DNA from: Pseudomonas sp.
GTDB lineage: Bacteria > Pseudomonadota > Gammaproteobacteria > Pseudomonadales > Pseudomonadaceae
DNA: 64,000 nt
Assembly (NCBI RefSeq): GCF_030147005.1
Contig: NZ_JASLAW010000095.1
Span: 79,126 to 143,125, forward strand
Direction: 5' to 3'
Shown here one piece after another: positions 1 through 8,331 of the stretch (its first letter is position 1; each line of letters begins with the position of its first letter). The position numbers and the translations under genes are program-made. The notes under the pieces are model-generated. The model was not told where the DNA came from. It searched no databases and was given only the letters and a program-made list of their open reading frames with translations.

Positions 1-192
1 CGTGCCACAGCCCAGGTCGAGCCAGCGCTGTGGCGAAAGGCCCGTTGGTAGCCGAGCAAGCAGTGCATGCCCTACCGTCCGCTGCAACTCGGCCACGCTG
101 TCGTAACTGGCCGCGGCCCGGGAGAACGAAGCCGCCACCTGGCGCTTGTCCGGCAAGGCGCCCGGCAGATGAGGGTGGGATAGATCAGTCAT
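1..192 (-). CDS. bioC: Malonyl-ACP O-methyltransferase BioC (N-terminal part)
   Basis: Only the first 64 codons are in the window; the gene continues past the left edge. BioC methylates the malonyl carboxylate of malonyl-ACP to disguise it for fatty-acid-type elongation to pimeloyl-ACP methyl ester. The visible N-terminus has the usual KRQVAASFSRAAASYD segment, and the class I methyltransferase motif (LDLGCGT) begins at the window edge. The ATG at 190-192 overlaps the bioH stop by 8 bp, so the two are translationally coupled. Order bioB-F-H-C is the normal Pseudomonas biotin operon. Confidence 0.93.
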   Translation of the reverse strand, partial: MTDLSHPHLPGALPDKRQVAASFSRAAASYDSVAELQRTVGHALLARLPTGLSPQRWLDLGCGT

Positions 193-916
193 CGACGCAC
201 TCATGCAAAAAAGCCTGGATAGCCCCCGCTACGCCGTGGGGGTCCTCCAGAAGAAAAGCGTGACCGGCCTGTTCAATCAGGCCGATTTCCACATCGGGCA
301 GCAGCGCCAGCAGGTCGCTGGCGGCTTCGGCGGGCACCAGCCCATCCTGACCGGCAAACAGGTGCAGTTGCGGCCCGCGAAAAGCCTGCAAGGCGGCGCG
401 GGTGTCCAATTGGGCGAGCAATTCCAGGCCGGGCATCAACACGCTGGGTGAAGTGTTCGGCGCCCCGCTGACCAACAGGCGCGACAGCCCGCGCGGGTCG
501 GCCGCGCCCTTGGCGCACAACAGGCCAAAGCGCTTGAGGGTGACCTGGGAGTCGGCGTGGCAACCGGCGAGGAACGCGTCGAACGTTTCGGCGGGCATGG
601 CATGCGGCCAACCGTCATGGGCGACAAAGCTCGGGTTGCTCGCCAGGGTGAGCAAGCCGCAGCAACGCTCAGCGCGTCGTGCCGCCAGCTCTGAAGCGAG
701 CATGCCGCCCAGGGACCAGCCACCGAGCCAGACATTGTCCGGCAGCGTGGCATCCAGTTCGTCGAGCCATTCGGTCAAGTCGCTGGAATCCAGTGCCGGC
801 AAGGGTTCGATCTGCACCCGCAGGTGTTCATTCAAGCCGTGCAACGCCGCAGCCAGCGGCTCCAGCGGCGATACACCCAGGCCCCAGCCGGGCAGCAACA
901 CCAGTCGATCACGCAT
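185..916 (-). CDS. bioH: Pimeloyl-ACP methyl ester carboxylesterase BioH
   Basis: Cytoplasmic alpha/beta hydrolase of 243 aa. It removes the methyl group from pimeloyl-ACP methyl ester and so ends the disguised fatty-acid elongation begun by BioC. The nucleophile elbow GWSLGG puts the catalytic serine at about residue 68; the acid is probably the Asp in AGQDG (about 191) and the base the His in AGHAF (about 219). Length is close to E. coli BioH (256 aa). It overlaps bioF by 8 bp upstream and bioC by 8 bp downstream, indicating one tightly coupled transcript. Confidence 0.93.
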   Translation of the reverse strand: MRDRLVLLPGWGLGVSPLEPLAAALHGLNEHLRVQIEPLPALDSSDLTEWLDELDATLPDNVWLGGWSLGGMLASELAARRAERCCGLLTLASNPSFVAHDGWPHAMPAETFDAFLAGCHADSQVTLKRFGLLCAKGAADPRGLSRLLVSGAPNTSPSVLMPGLELLAQLDTRAALQAFRGPQLHLFAGQDGLVPAEAASDLLALLPDVEIGLIEQAGHAFLLEDPHGVAGAIQAFLHECVDD

Positions 917-2090
917 GCTCGGGCTCCGTGGCGTTTAACAACCGGAAACACGCCTCCAACGCAGTTAACAATAGCTGTACCTGGGCCGCGCTGTGGGCCG
1001 CCGTTAACGTCACGCGCAAACGGGCGCTGCCGGCGGGCACGGTCGGCGGGCGGATCGCGGTCACCATCAACCCGCGCTCGCGCAGCATCTGCGACAGGCG
1101 CAGGGCTCGCGCGCTGTCGCCAATCAGGATCGGCTGAATCGGCGTGAAACTGTCCATCAGCGCCAGGCCGATCTGCTCGGCGCCCTGGCGAAACTGGCGG
1201 ATCAAACCGTTGAGGTGCTCGCGGCGCCAATGCTCGGTGCGCAGCAGCTCCAGGCTTTTCAGGGTGGCGCAGGCCAGCGCGGGTGGCTGGCTGGTGGTGT
1301 AGATGTACGGCCGGGCGAACTGGATCAGGCTTTCGATCAGTTCTTCACTGCCCGCCACAAAGGCCCCGGCGGTGCCGAACGCTTTACCCAGGGTGCCGAC
1401 CAGTACCGGCACATCCTCCCGGCTCAAGCCGAAATGTTCGACGATCCCCGCGCCGTTGGCCCCCAGCGGGCCAAAGCCGTGCGCGTCATCCACCATCAAC
1501 CAGGCACCTTTGGCCCTGGTTTCACGGGCCAGCGCCGGCAAATCGGCGAGGTCGCCGTCCATGCTGAATACGCCATCGGTCACCACCAGCGTGTTCCCGG
1601 TGGCTTTCTCCAGGCGCTTGGCCAGGCTGTCGGCGTCGTTATGCAGGTAACGGTTGAAACGTGCCCCGGACAACAACCCGGCATCGAGCAACGAAGCATG
1701 GTTGAGACGATCTTCCAGTACCGTATCGCCCTGCCCCACCAACGCGGTGACCGCGCCGAGGTTGGCCATGTAGCCGGTGGTAAACAGCAACGCACGCGGG
1801 CGCCCGGTCAGGTCGGCCAGGGCTTCTTCCAGTTCATGGTGCGGTGTGGCGTGGCCCACCACCAAATGCGAAGCGCCGCCGCCCACGCCCCAGCGGGACG
1901 CACCGGCGCGCCAGGCCTCGATCACCTGCGGGTGGTTGGCCAGGCCCAGGTAGTCGTTATTGCAGAAGGCGAGCAGCGGCTTGCCGTCCACCACCACTTC
2001 GGGGCCCTGGGGGCTCTGCAGCAAGGGGCGTTGACGGTAAAGGTGTTCGGCACGGCGGGCAGCGAGGCGCGCGGTGAGATCGAAAGACAT
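909..2090 (-). CDS. bioF: 8-amino-7-oxononanoate synthase BioF
   Basis: PLP-dependent alpha-oxoamine synthase of 393 aa that condenses pimeloyl-ACP (or -CoA) with L-alanine to make 8-amino-7-oxononanoate. Visible features are the substrate-site NDYLGL motif near residue 45, DDAHGFG near 201-207 (cofactor contact), and the Schiff-base lysine in GTLGKAFG at about residue 236. Length fits the family. It is second in the leftward bio operon, separated from bioB by 143 bp that holds a REPIN, which may affect mRNA stability or relative expression. Confidence 0.96.
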   Translation of the reverse strand: MSFDLTARLAARRAEHLYRQRPLLQSPQGPEVVVDGKPLLAFCNNDYLGLANHPQVIEAWRAGASRWGVGGGASHLVVGHATPHHELEEALADLTGRPRALLFTTGYMANLGAVTALVGQGDTVLEDRLNHASLLDAGLLSGARFNRYLHNDADSLAKRLEKATGNTLVVTDGVFSMDGDLADLPALARETRAKGAWLMVDDAHGFGPLGANGAGIVEHFGLSREDVPVLVGTLGKAFGTAGAFVAGSEELIESLIQFARPYIYTTSQPPALACATLKSLELLRTEHWRREHLNGLIRQFRQGAEQIGLALMDSFTPIQPILIGDSARALRLSQMLRERGLMVTAIRPPTVPAGSARLRVTLTAAHSAAQVQLLLTALEACFRLLNATEPEHA

Positions 2091-2127
2091 GCAAGCCTCG
2101 ATTTAACAGGTTCAACTCGGTCAAAAC

Positions 2128-2216
2128 TGTGGGAGCTGGCGTGCCTGCAATGACGGCGCCCCATTCAACATTGATGTGCCAGACAAACCGCTATCGCAGG
2201 CAAGCCAGCTCCCACA
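2128..2216. repeat. REPIN between bioB and bioF
   Basis: Two REP sequences in opposite orientation: TGTGGGAGCTGGCGTGCCTGC on the left and its near inverse GCAGGCAAGCCAGCTCCCACA on the right. Together they could fold into one long hairpin inside the bio transcript. Confidence 0.9.
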
Positions 2217-2233
2217 TTTGGATTGCATTTCAA

Positions 2234-3292
2234 TCAAACGGCGGCGGCGTTGTAGAACTGCTCGGTGCTCTTCTGTTCCACCAACGCCTGCTCGATCGCC
2301 GCCTGGTGCACTTCATCGGCGTGCTCTTCACGCGCCTCCGGCAGAATCCCCAGGCGCGAGAACAGTTGCATGTCCTTGTCCGCTTGCGGGTTGGCGGTGG
2401 TCAGCAGCTTGTCGCCGTAGAAGATGGAGTTGGCGCCGGCAAAAAACGCCAGGGCCTGCATCTGCTCGTTCATCGCCTCACGGCCGGCCGACAGGCGCAC
2501 GTGGGATTGCGGCATCAGGATGCGCGCCACCGCCAGCATGCGGATGAAGTCGAACGGGTCGATGTCCTCGGCGTTCTCCAACGGCGTACCGGCCACCTTG
2601 ACCAACATGTTGATCGGCACCGACTCCGGATGCTCCGGCAGGTTGGCCAGTTGGATCAGCAGGTTGGCGCGGTCATCGAGGGACTCGCCCATGCCGAGAA
2701 TGCCGCCGGAGCAGATCTTCATCCCCGAGTCACGCACGTATGCCAGGGTTTGCAGGCGTTCGGCGTAGGTGCGCGTGGTGATGATCGAACCGTAGAATTC
2801 CGGCGAGGTATCGAGGTTGTGGTTGTAGTAGTCGAGGCCGGCCTGGGCCAGGGCTTCGGTCTGGTCCTGATCGAGACGGCCGAGGGTCATGCAGGTTTCC
2901 AGGCCCATGGCCTTCACGCCTTTGACCATCTGTAACACGTAGGGCATGTCTTTGGCCGAGGGGTGTTTCCAGGCGGCGCCCATGCAGAAACGCGTCGAGC
3001 CGATGGCCTTGGCGCGGGCGGCCTCGTCGAGGACCTTCTGCACTTCCATCAGTTTTTCTTTTTCCAGGCCGGTGTTGTAGTGGCCCGACTGCGGACAATA
3101 TTTGCAATCTTCCGGGCAGGCGCCGGTTTTGATCGACAGCAGGGTGGATACCTGCACGCGGTTGGCGTCGAAATGCGCGCGGTGCACGGTCTGCGCCTGG
3201 AACAACAGGTCATTGAACGGTTGCACGAACAGGGCTTTGACTTCGGCCAAAGACCAATCGTGACGCAGGGTGGCAGAGGTGCTGGCGCTCAT
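2234..3292 (-). CDS. bioB: Biotin synthase BioB
   Basis: Radical SAM enzyme of 352 aa that inserts sulphur into dethiobiotin. The radical SAM cysteines are in GACPEDCKYC (about residues 59, 63 and 66). The YNHNLDTSPEFY segment and the ITTRTYAERL segment are typical of the TIM barrel around the auxiliary [2Fe-2S] cluster. Family length is normal. It is the first gene of the leftward bio operon; the promoter lies just upstream and overlaps a BirA-like operator, so control by biotin status is likely. Confidence 0.97.
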   Translation of the reverse strand: MSASTSATLRHDWSLAEVKALFVQPFNDLLFQAQTVHRAHFDANRVQVSTLLSIKTGACPEDCKYCPQSGHYNTGLEKEKLMEVQKVLDEAARAKAIGSTRFCMGAAWKHPSAKDMPYVLQMVKGVKAMGLETCMTLGRLDQDQTEALAQAGLDYYNHNLDTSPEFYGSIITTRTYAERLQTLAYVRDSGMKICSGGILGMGESLDDRANLLIQLANLPEHPESVPINMLVKVAGTPLENAEDIDPFDFIRMLAVARILMPQSHVRLSAGREAMNEQMQALAFFAGANSIFYGDKLLTTANPQADKDMQLFSRLGILPEAREEHADEVHQAAIEQALVEQKSTEQFYNAAAV

Positions 3293-3368
3293 GGGCGATT
3301 CCTTGATTATGCTTTGGCTAACGCTGCGGGAAGGGCAATACCCACAGGCACGACACGGATGCTCGGCA

Positions 3369-3396
3369 TATTTAAGGAAGATTCATGCACTGTCAA
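3369..3396 (-). promoter_or_regulatory. Candidate sigma-70 promoter of the bio operon
   Basis: On the minus strand a perfect -35 hexamer TTGACA (3391-3396) is followed after 16 bp by TAAATA (3369-3374), placing transcription start about 65-70 bp upstream of bioB. The -35 lies within the BirA-like inverted repeat listed separately. Inference from sequence only. Confidence 0.55.
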
Positions 3397-4122
3397 CCAA
3401 CCTACAAACACCAGGTTTACATCTGGTTAAAAAGCGTACAAACCTGCTTGATCTGCGATGAACGCGCTGAAAGCGCCGATTGTGTATGCAACGCCTGCGA
3501 AACCGAGCTGCCCTGGCTGAGGGAGCAATGTGAAGTCTGCGCGCTGCCGTTACCGTTGGACGGGCTGGTCTGCGGCCAATGCCAGAAACAACCGCCCGCC
3601 TATAAACACGTGATCGCGCCCTGGACCTACAGTTTTCCGGTCGACAGCCTGATCAGCCGGTTCAAGCATCAGGCGCGTTGGCCGTTGGGGCACCTGCTGG
3701 GACGCTTGCTCGGGCGATTTCTGCAACATCGGTTTGAGAACGCCGAACTTACCCGCCCCGATTGCCTGTTGCCGGTGCCGATGCCACCCAAACGTCTGCG
3801 CCAGCGTGGCTATAACCAGGCCGTGATGCTGGCGCGCTGGCTCAGCACCGACCTGAACATCCCCTACGATGAACATCTGTTGTTACGTCCCCATGAAACC
3901 ATTGCCCAACAAGACCTCGACGCCAAGACGCGCAAACGCAACCTGCGAGATGCGTTCGCCCTGGCACCCGGCGCCTGCGTGCACGGTCGTCACCTGGCGC
4001 TGGTGGACGACGTGCTGACCACTGGCGCCACCGCCCACAGCCTGGCGCGGCTACTGATGAAAGCCGGTGCGCGCCAGGTCGATGTGTATTGCCTGGCCCG
4101 CACGCCAAAACCTGGCGCGTGA
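3385..4122 (+). CDS. comF: ComF family phosphoribosyltransferase-like protein
   Basis: A 245-aa protein of the ComF/GntX group, linked to DNA uptake or use of DNA as nutrient; the exact biochemical role is not established. The N-terminal CLIC, CVCNAC and CEVC/CGQC cysteine pairs suggest zinc fingers (about residues 20-70). The C-terminal half has the type I PRTase PRPP loop LALVDDVLTTGATA (about 206-219). The start was chosen because AAGGAAG lies just upstream. It is divergent from bioB, a common neighbour pair in Pseudomonas. Confidence 0.88.
   Translation: MHCQPTYKHQVYIWLKSVQTCLICDERAESADCVCNACETELPWLREQCEVCALPLPLDGLVCGQCQKQPPAYKHVIAPWTYSFPVDSLISRFKHQARWPLGHLLGRLLGRFLQHRFENAELTRPDCLLPVPMPPKRLRQRGYNQAVMLARWLSTDLNIPYDEHLLLRPHETIAQQDLDAKTRKRNLRDAFALAPGACVHGRHLALVDDVLTTGATAHSLARLLMKAGARQVDVYCLARTPKPGA
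3391..3421. promoter_or_regulatory. BirA-like biotin operator
   Basis: TGTCAACC (3391-3398) and GGTTTACA (3414-3421) are separated by 15 bp. This matches the gammaproteobacterial BirA operator architecture (TTGTAAACC, 14-16 bp, GGTTTACAA) with one mismatch in the left core. It covers the -35 of the bio promoter and lies inside the first codons of comF, so bound BirA-biotinyl-AMP could repress bio and possibly affect comF. Confidence 0.55.
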
Positions 4123-4179
4123 CTTGACTCCCGTGCCGCTGGGCGGCAACGTCGGCTCACTACAGCCAAGCGTATCCAC

Positions 4180-4944
4180 ATGCCTCTGCCCTCGCCGCTC
4201 AGCCAGCACATCATCCGCCGCCCCCAGCGCATTGCCCTGCTGGGGCATATCGCCGAGCAGGGTTCCATCACCCGTGCCGCCAAAAGTGCCGGCTTGAGCT
4301 ACAAGGCCGCCTGGGACGCCATCGATGAACTGAACAACCTGGCGCAAAAGCCGCTGGTTGCGCGCAGCGTCGGCGGCAAAGGCGGTGGCGGCGCCACGCT
4401 GACGGCCGAAGGTGAACGGGTGTTGCGCCTGTATCAACGTCTGCAAGCGCTGCAAGCCGAAGTACTCGCCACAGACGAAGCGGCCCGCGACTTCAACCTG
4501 CTGGGCCGCCTGATGTTGCGCACCAGTGCGCGCAATCAACTGCACGGCCAGGTCAGCGCCATCGAGCGCCATGGGCGTAATGACCGGGTCCGCCTGGAAC
4601 TGGCTGGCGGCCTGCACCTTGATGCACAGATCACACACGACAGCACGCAACGGCTCGAGCTTGAGCCCGGCGTGGAAGTGGTTGCCCTGATCAAGGCCGG
4701 CTGGCTGGAATTGTTGGCAATCGGGCAAGCCGCAACACTTGGACACAATTGCATGAGCGGTGTGATCGAGACCATTCTCGACGCTGAGGACGGCCCCAGC
4801 GAAGTGCGCATCGGCCTGGCAAACGGCCAGGTGCTGTGTGCCCTGGCGCAGCCCGCCGCGCTCACCGCACTCAATGCCGCGCAAGGCCAGCCGATCCAGG
4901 CTCAATTCGCCCCTGGCAATGTACTGCTGGGCACCCCGGTGTAG
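4180..4944 (+). CDS. modE: ModE family molybdate-responsive regulator
   Basis: A 254-aa protein. An N-terminal winged HTH (about residues 15-100, with GSITRAAKSAGLSYKAAWDAI) is followed by two Mop/TOBE molybdate-binding repeats (about 115-180 and 185-250). In the family, molybdate binding makes ModE bind DNA and repress molybdate uptake genes. No molybdate transport or cofactor gene is visible nearby, so it is physically separate from its expected regulon. The start at 4180 (MPLPSPLSQH) has no strong Shine-Dalgarno and could be a few codons off. Confidence 0.88.
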   Translation: MPLPSPLSQHIIRRPQRIALLGHIAEQGSITRAAKSAGLSYKAAWDAIDELNNLAQKPLVARSVGGKGGGGATLTAEGERVLRLYQRLQALQAEVLATDEAARDFNLLGRLMLRTSARNQLHGQVSAIERHGRNDRVRLELAGGLHLDAQITHDSTQRLELEPGVEVVALIKAGWLELLAIGQAATLGHNCMSGVIETILDAEDGPSEVRIGLANGQVLCALAQPAALTALNAAQGQPIQAQFAPGNVLLGTPV

Positions 4945-5023
4945 CCGGCACGCGCCATCAAACTGCAACAATCTCGTCATGCGCGCTCCTTAAGGTGTCT
5001 GCAAAAACCGTAGGGAGCCTGAC

Positions 5024-6922
5024 ATGAGCCTATTAGAAGAAAACCAAGCCACTGACCTTGAACACATGGTCGGCCTCACCCGTCGCCGCTTCATCGGTGC
5101 CGGCGCCCTGTGCGGCGCCGCGATGTTCCTGGGCGGCAACCTGCTCAGCCGCAGCGCCCTGGCCGTGAACGCCGCTTCCGCCAGCCCGTTGCTGGGCTTT
5201 GCCGGCATCGCCGCCGCCACCAGCGACACCATCACCCTGCCGCCCGGTTACAGCGCCTCGGTGCTGATCAGCTGGGGCCAGCCCTTGAGCAGGCACGCAC
5301 CGGCCTTCGACCCCTCCGGCAACGGCACCGCCGAGGCTCAGGAACAGCAGTTCGGCGACAACAATGACGGCATGAGCCTGTTTCCCTTCCCAGGCGACGA
5401 CAACCGTGCCTTGATGGCGATCAACAACGAATACACCAACTACCGCTACCTCTACGCCCACGGCGGCGCGCCGCAATCGGCCGAAGAGGTGCGCAAGGCC
5501 CTGGCCAGCGAAGGCGTGTCGGTGATCGAAATACAGCGCAAGGGCGATACCTGGCAGTTCGTTGAGGACTCGCGCTACAACCGACGCATTCACGGCAACA
5601 CGCCGATCCGCCTGAGCGGCCCCGCCGCCGGCCACGACTGGCTGAAAACCAGCGCCGACAACACCGGCGAGAAAGCCTTGGGCACTTTCCAGAACTGCGC
5701 CAACGGCAAAACCCCGTGGGGCACTTACCTCACCTGCGAGGAGAACTTCACCGACTGCTTCGGCAGCAGCAACCCCCAGCAAACCTTCGACGCCGGGCAA
5801 AAGCGCTATGGCGTCATCGCCGCCAGCAAAGACATCCACTGGCACACCCACGACCCGCGCTTCGACATGGCCAAGAACCCCAACGAACTCAACCGTCACG
5901 GCTGGGTGGTGGAAATCGACCCGTTCGACCCGCAATCCACCCCGGTCAAACGCACCGCCCTGGGCCGCTTCAAGCACGAAAACGCCGCCCTGGCCGAAAC
6001 CCGCGACGGGCGCGCCGTGGTGTACATGGGCGATGACGAGCGCGGCGAGTTCATCTACAAGTTCGTCAGCCGCGATCAGATCAACCACAACAACCCGAAA
6101 GCCAACAAGGATCTGCTCGATCACGGCACGTTGTACGTGGCGATCTTCGACGCGGGCGATGGCGATGCCGACCATCCCAAGGGCAAAGGCCAATGGGTCG
6201 AGCTCACCCATGGCAAAAACGGCATCGATGCCAAAAGCGGCTTTGCCAACCAGGCCGAAGTGCTGATTCATGCACGCCTGGCCGCCAGTGTGGTGAAAGC
6301 CACGCGCATGGACCGCCCGGAATGGATCGTGGTCAGCCCCACCGACGGCCAGGTCTACTGCACCCTCACCAACAACGCCAAGCGCGGCGAAGACGGCCAG
6401 CCGGTGGGCGGGCCCAACCCGCGTGAGAAGAACGTCTATGGCCAGATCCTGCGCTGGAAGGCCGACGCCGATAACCACGGCGCCACGGACTTCACCTGGG
6501 ACCTGTTCGTGGTCGCCGGCAACCCCGGCGTACACGCGGGCTCGGCGAAGGGCGGTTCGTCCAACATCAACCCGCAAAATATGTTCAACAGCCCGGACGG
6601 CCTGGGGTTCGACAAGGCCGGCCGCCTGTGGATTCTCACCGACGGCGACTACAGCAACGCGGGCGACTTCGCCGGCATGGGCAATAACCAGATGCTCTGC
6701 GCTGACCCCGCCACCGGAGAAATTCGCCGGTTCATGGTAGGACCGGTGGCCTGCGAAGTGACCGGGATCAGCTTTTCGCCGGATCAGAAAACCCTGTTTG
6801 TGGGTATTCAACATCCGGGGGAAACCGGGGGTTCGACCTGGCCGGAGCATCTGCCCAATGGCAAGCCGCGCTCGTCGGTGATGGCGATTCGGCGCGATGA
6901 CGGTGGAGTTGTCGGCGCCTGA
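5024..6922 (+). CDS. PhoX-like Tat-exported alkaline phosphatase (DUF839)
   Basis: A 632-aa protein of the PhoX/DUF839 family, which hydrolyses phosphate monoesters with a Ca/Fe cofactor outside the cytoplasm. The N-terminus has a Tat signal (LTRRRFIGAGALCGAAMF, about residues 22-40). The family blocks LTCEENF, HGWVVEIDPFDP, RFKHENA, YMGDDERGEFIYKF and FNSPDGLGFDKAGRLWI are all present. A good Shine-Dalgarno (AGGGAG) lies 6 bp upstream. No convincing Pho box was seen by eye, so phosphate control is uncertain. Some family members act on other substrates, so only the family is claimed. Confidence 0.88.
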   Translation: MSLLEENQATDLEHMVGLTRRRFIGAGALCGAAMFLGGNLLSRSALAVNAASASPLLGFAGIAAATSDTITLPPGYSASVLISWGQPLSRHAPAFDPSGNGTAEAQEQQFGDNNDGMSLFPFPGDDNRALMAINNEYTNYRYLYAHGGAPQSAEEVRKALASEGVSVIEIQRKGDTWQFVEDSRYNRRIHGNTPIRLSGPAAGHDWLKTSADNTGEKALGTFQNCANGKTPWGTYLTCEENFTDCFGSSNPQQTFDAGQKRYGVIAASKDIHWHTHDPRFDMAKNPNELNRHGWVVEIDPFDPQSTPVKRTALGRFKHENAALAETRDGRAVVYMGDDERGEFIYKFVSRDQINHNNPKANKDLLDHGTLYVAIFDAGDGDADHPKGKGQWVELTHGKNGIDAKSGFANQAEVLIHARLAASVVKATRMDRPEWIVVSPTDGQVYCTLTNNAKRGEDGQPVGGPNPREKNVYGQILRWKADADNHGATDFTWDLFVVAGNPGVHAGSAKGGSSNINPQNMFNSPDGLGFDKAGRLWILTDGDYSNAGDFAGMGNNQMLCADPATGEIRRFMVGPVACEVTGISFSPDQKTLFVGIQHPGETGGSTWPEHLPNGKPRSSVMAIRRDDGGVVGA

Positions 6923-6929
6923 TAGACCT

Positions 6930-7188
6930 CTTCGCGGGCAAGCCCGCTCCCATACCTGACTGTATTCAGCGTTCAGCCTGTGGGGGCGGGCTTGCCCTAA
7001 TGCCAGTCAGTTAAGACAGAACCGGTCCCTGTGGCGAGGGAGCCTGCTCCCGCTGGACAGCGTAGCAGTCCCCTTTTTGGGGCCGCTTCGCGCCCCAACG
7101 GGAGCAAGCTCCCTCGCCACAGGTCGCAGGTTTTTCTGCTTTAGCGCTTAACTGACCGGCATTAGGGCTTGCCCGCGAAGGCGCCCGT
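6930..7188. repeat. REPIN interrupted by a MITE-like element
   Basis: CTTCGCGGGCAAGCCCGCTCC on the left and GGGCTTGCCCGCGAAGG on the right are REP halves that would form a normal REPIN were the 167-bp element at 6998-7164 not inserted in the second REP core. Together with that element they fill most of the 344-bp gap between phoX and srkA. Confidence 0.85.
6998..7164. mobile_element. MITE-like element, copy 1 (167 bp)
   Basis: Ends are TAATGCCAGTCAGTTAAG and CTTAACTGACCGGCATTA, an 18-bp terminal inverted repeat with one mismatch. It is flanked by a 10-bp direct repeat GGGCTTGCCC (6988-6997 and 7165-7174) that looks like a target-site duplication in a REP core. The interior is a second REP-type hairpin (GGCGAGGGAGC...GCTCCCTCGCC). 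There is no coding capacity. Confidence 0.8.
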
Positions 7189-7266
7189 ACACCCGCCCCC
7201 TATCTCTCGCCGTGTGCGTTACCATAGCCGGCCGGACGCGGCGACCTGCTGCGCGCAGGAGCACGC

Positions 7267-8241
7267 ATGGCCCATCCTTTTGAAACACTCACCCCTGACC
7301 TGGTGCTCGACGCCGTCGAAAGCATCGGTTTCCTCAGTGATGCCCGCATCCTGGCGCTCAACAGCTACGAAAACCGCGTGTATCAGGTGGGCATCGACGA
7401 TTCCGAACCCCTGATCGCCAAGTTCTACCGGCCCCAGCGCTGGACCAACGAAGCGATCCTGGAAGAACACCGCTTCACCTTCGAACTGGCTGAATGCGAA
7501 GTGCCGGTGGTCGCCCCGCTGATCCACAACGGCGAAAGCCTGTTCGAGCACCAGGGTTTCCGCTTCACTTTGTTCCCACGCCGTGGCGGCCGAGCGCCGG
7601 AGCCGGGTAACCTCGACCAGCTCTATCGCCTCGGGCAATTACTCGGCCGTTTGCACGCCGTGGGTTCCACCCGCCCGTTCGAACACCGCGAAGCCCTGGG
7701 CGTGAAGAACTTCGGTCACGATTCCCTCACCACGTTGCTGGAGGGCAATTTCATTCCCAAAAGCCTGCTGCCGGCCTACGAGTCCGTTGCCCGCGACCTG
7801 CTCAAGCGCGTGGAAGAGGTCTACAAGGCCACCCCGCACAAAAACATCCGCATGCACGGCGATTGCCACCCCGGCAACATGATGTGCCGCGACGAGATGT
7901 TCCACATCGTCGACCTCGATGACTGCCGCATGGGCCCGGCCGTACAGGACCTGTGGATGATGCTCGCCGGGGATCGCCAGGAATGCCTGGGCCAACTGTC
8001 GGAATTGATGGACGGCTATCAGGAGTTCCACGATTTCGACCCACGTGAACTGGCCCTGATCGAACCCTTGCGCGCCCTGCGCCTGATGCACTACAGCGCC
8101 TGGCTGGCGCGGCGTTGGGACGACCCGGCCTTTCCCCACAGCTTCCCGTGGTTTGGCAGCGAGCGCTATTGGGGCGACCAGGTGCTGGCGTTGCGTGAGC
8201 AGCTCTCGGCCCTGAACGAAGAACCGCTCAAACTCTTCTGA
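7267..8241 (+). CDS. srkA: Stress response serine/threonine kinase SrkA (YihE/RdoA)
   Basis: A 324-aa aminoglycoside-phosphotransferase-fold kinase. In E. coli SrkA opposes MazEF-linked death and repairs stress damage. The kinase catalytic motif HGDCHPGN is at 197-204 and the metal-binding DLDDC at about 216-220. The N-lobe lysine is in LIAKFYRP (about 52). Length matches E. coli SrkA (328 aa). The start is ATG at 7267, preceded by CAGGAG. It stands alone, with rarD 90 bp downstream. Confidence 0.92.
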   Translation: MAHPFETLTPDLVLDAVESIGFLSDARILALNSYENRVYQVGIDDSEPLIAKFYRPQRWTNEAILEEHRFTFELAECEVPVVAPLIHNGESLFEHQGFRFTLFPRRGGRAPEPGNLDQLYRLGQLLGRLHAVGSTRPFEHREALGVKNFGHDSLTTLLEGNFIPKSLLPAYESVARDLLKRVEEVYKATPHKNIRMHGDCHPGNMMCRDEMFHIVDLDDCRMGPAVQDLWMMLAGDRQECLGQLSELMDGYQEFHDFDPRELALIEPLRALRLMHYSAWLARRWDDPAFPHSFPWFGSERYWGDQVLALREQLSALNEEPLKLF

Positions 8242-8331
8242 CCGCCTCCCACATAAAACAAAGCAGATCCCATTGCCTGACAAATATCCTTACAATCGCG
8301 CTTTGTTAGCTGCCTAAGCAAGGATTCTGCA

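Noticed and set aside
5033..6850. 605-codon open frame on the minus strand
   Set aside because: Shadow of the PhoX-like gene, which has a Tat signal and family motifs; the minus frame has no recognisable domain.
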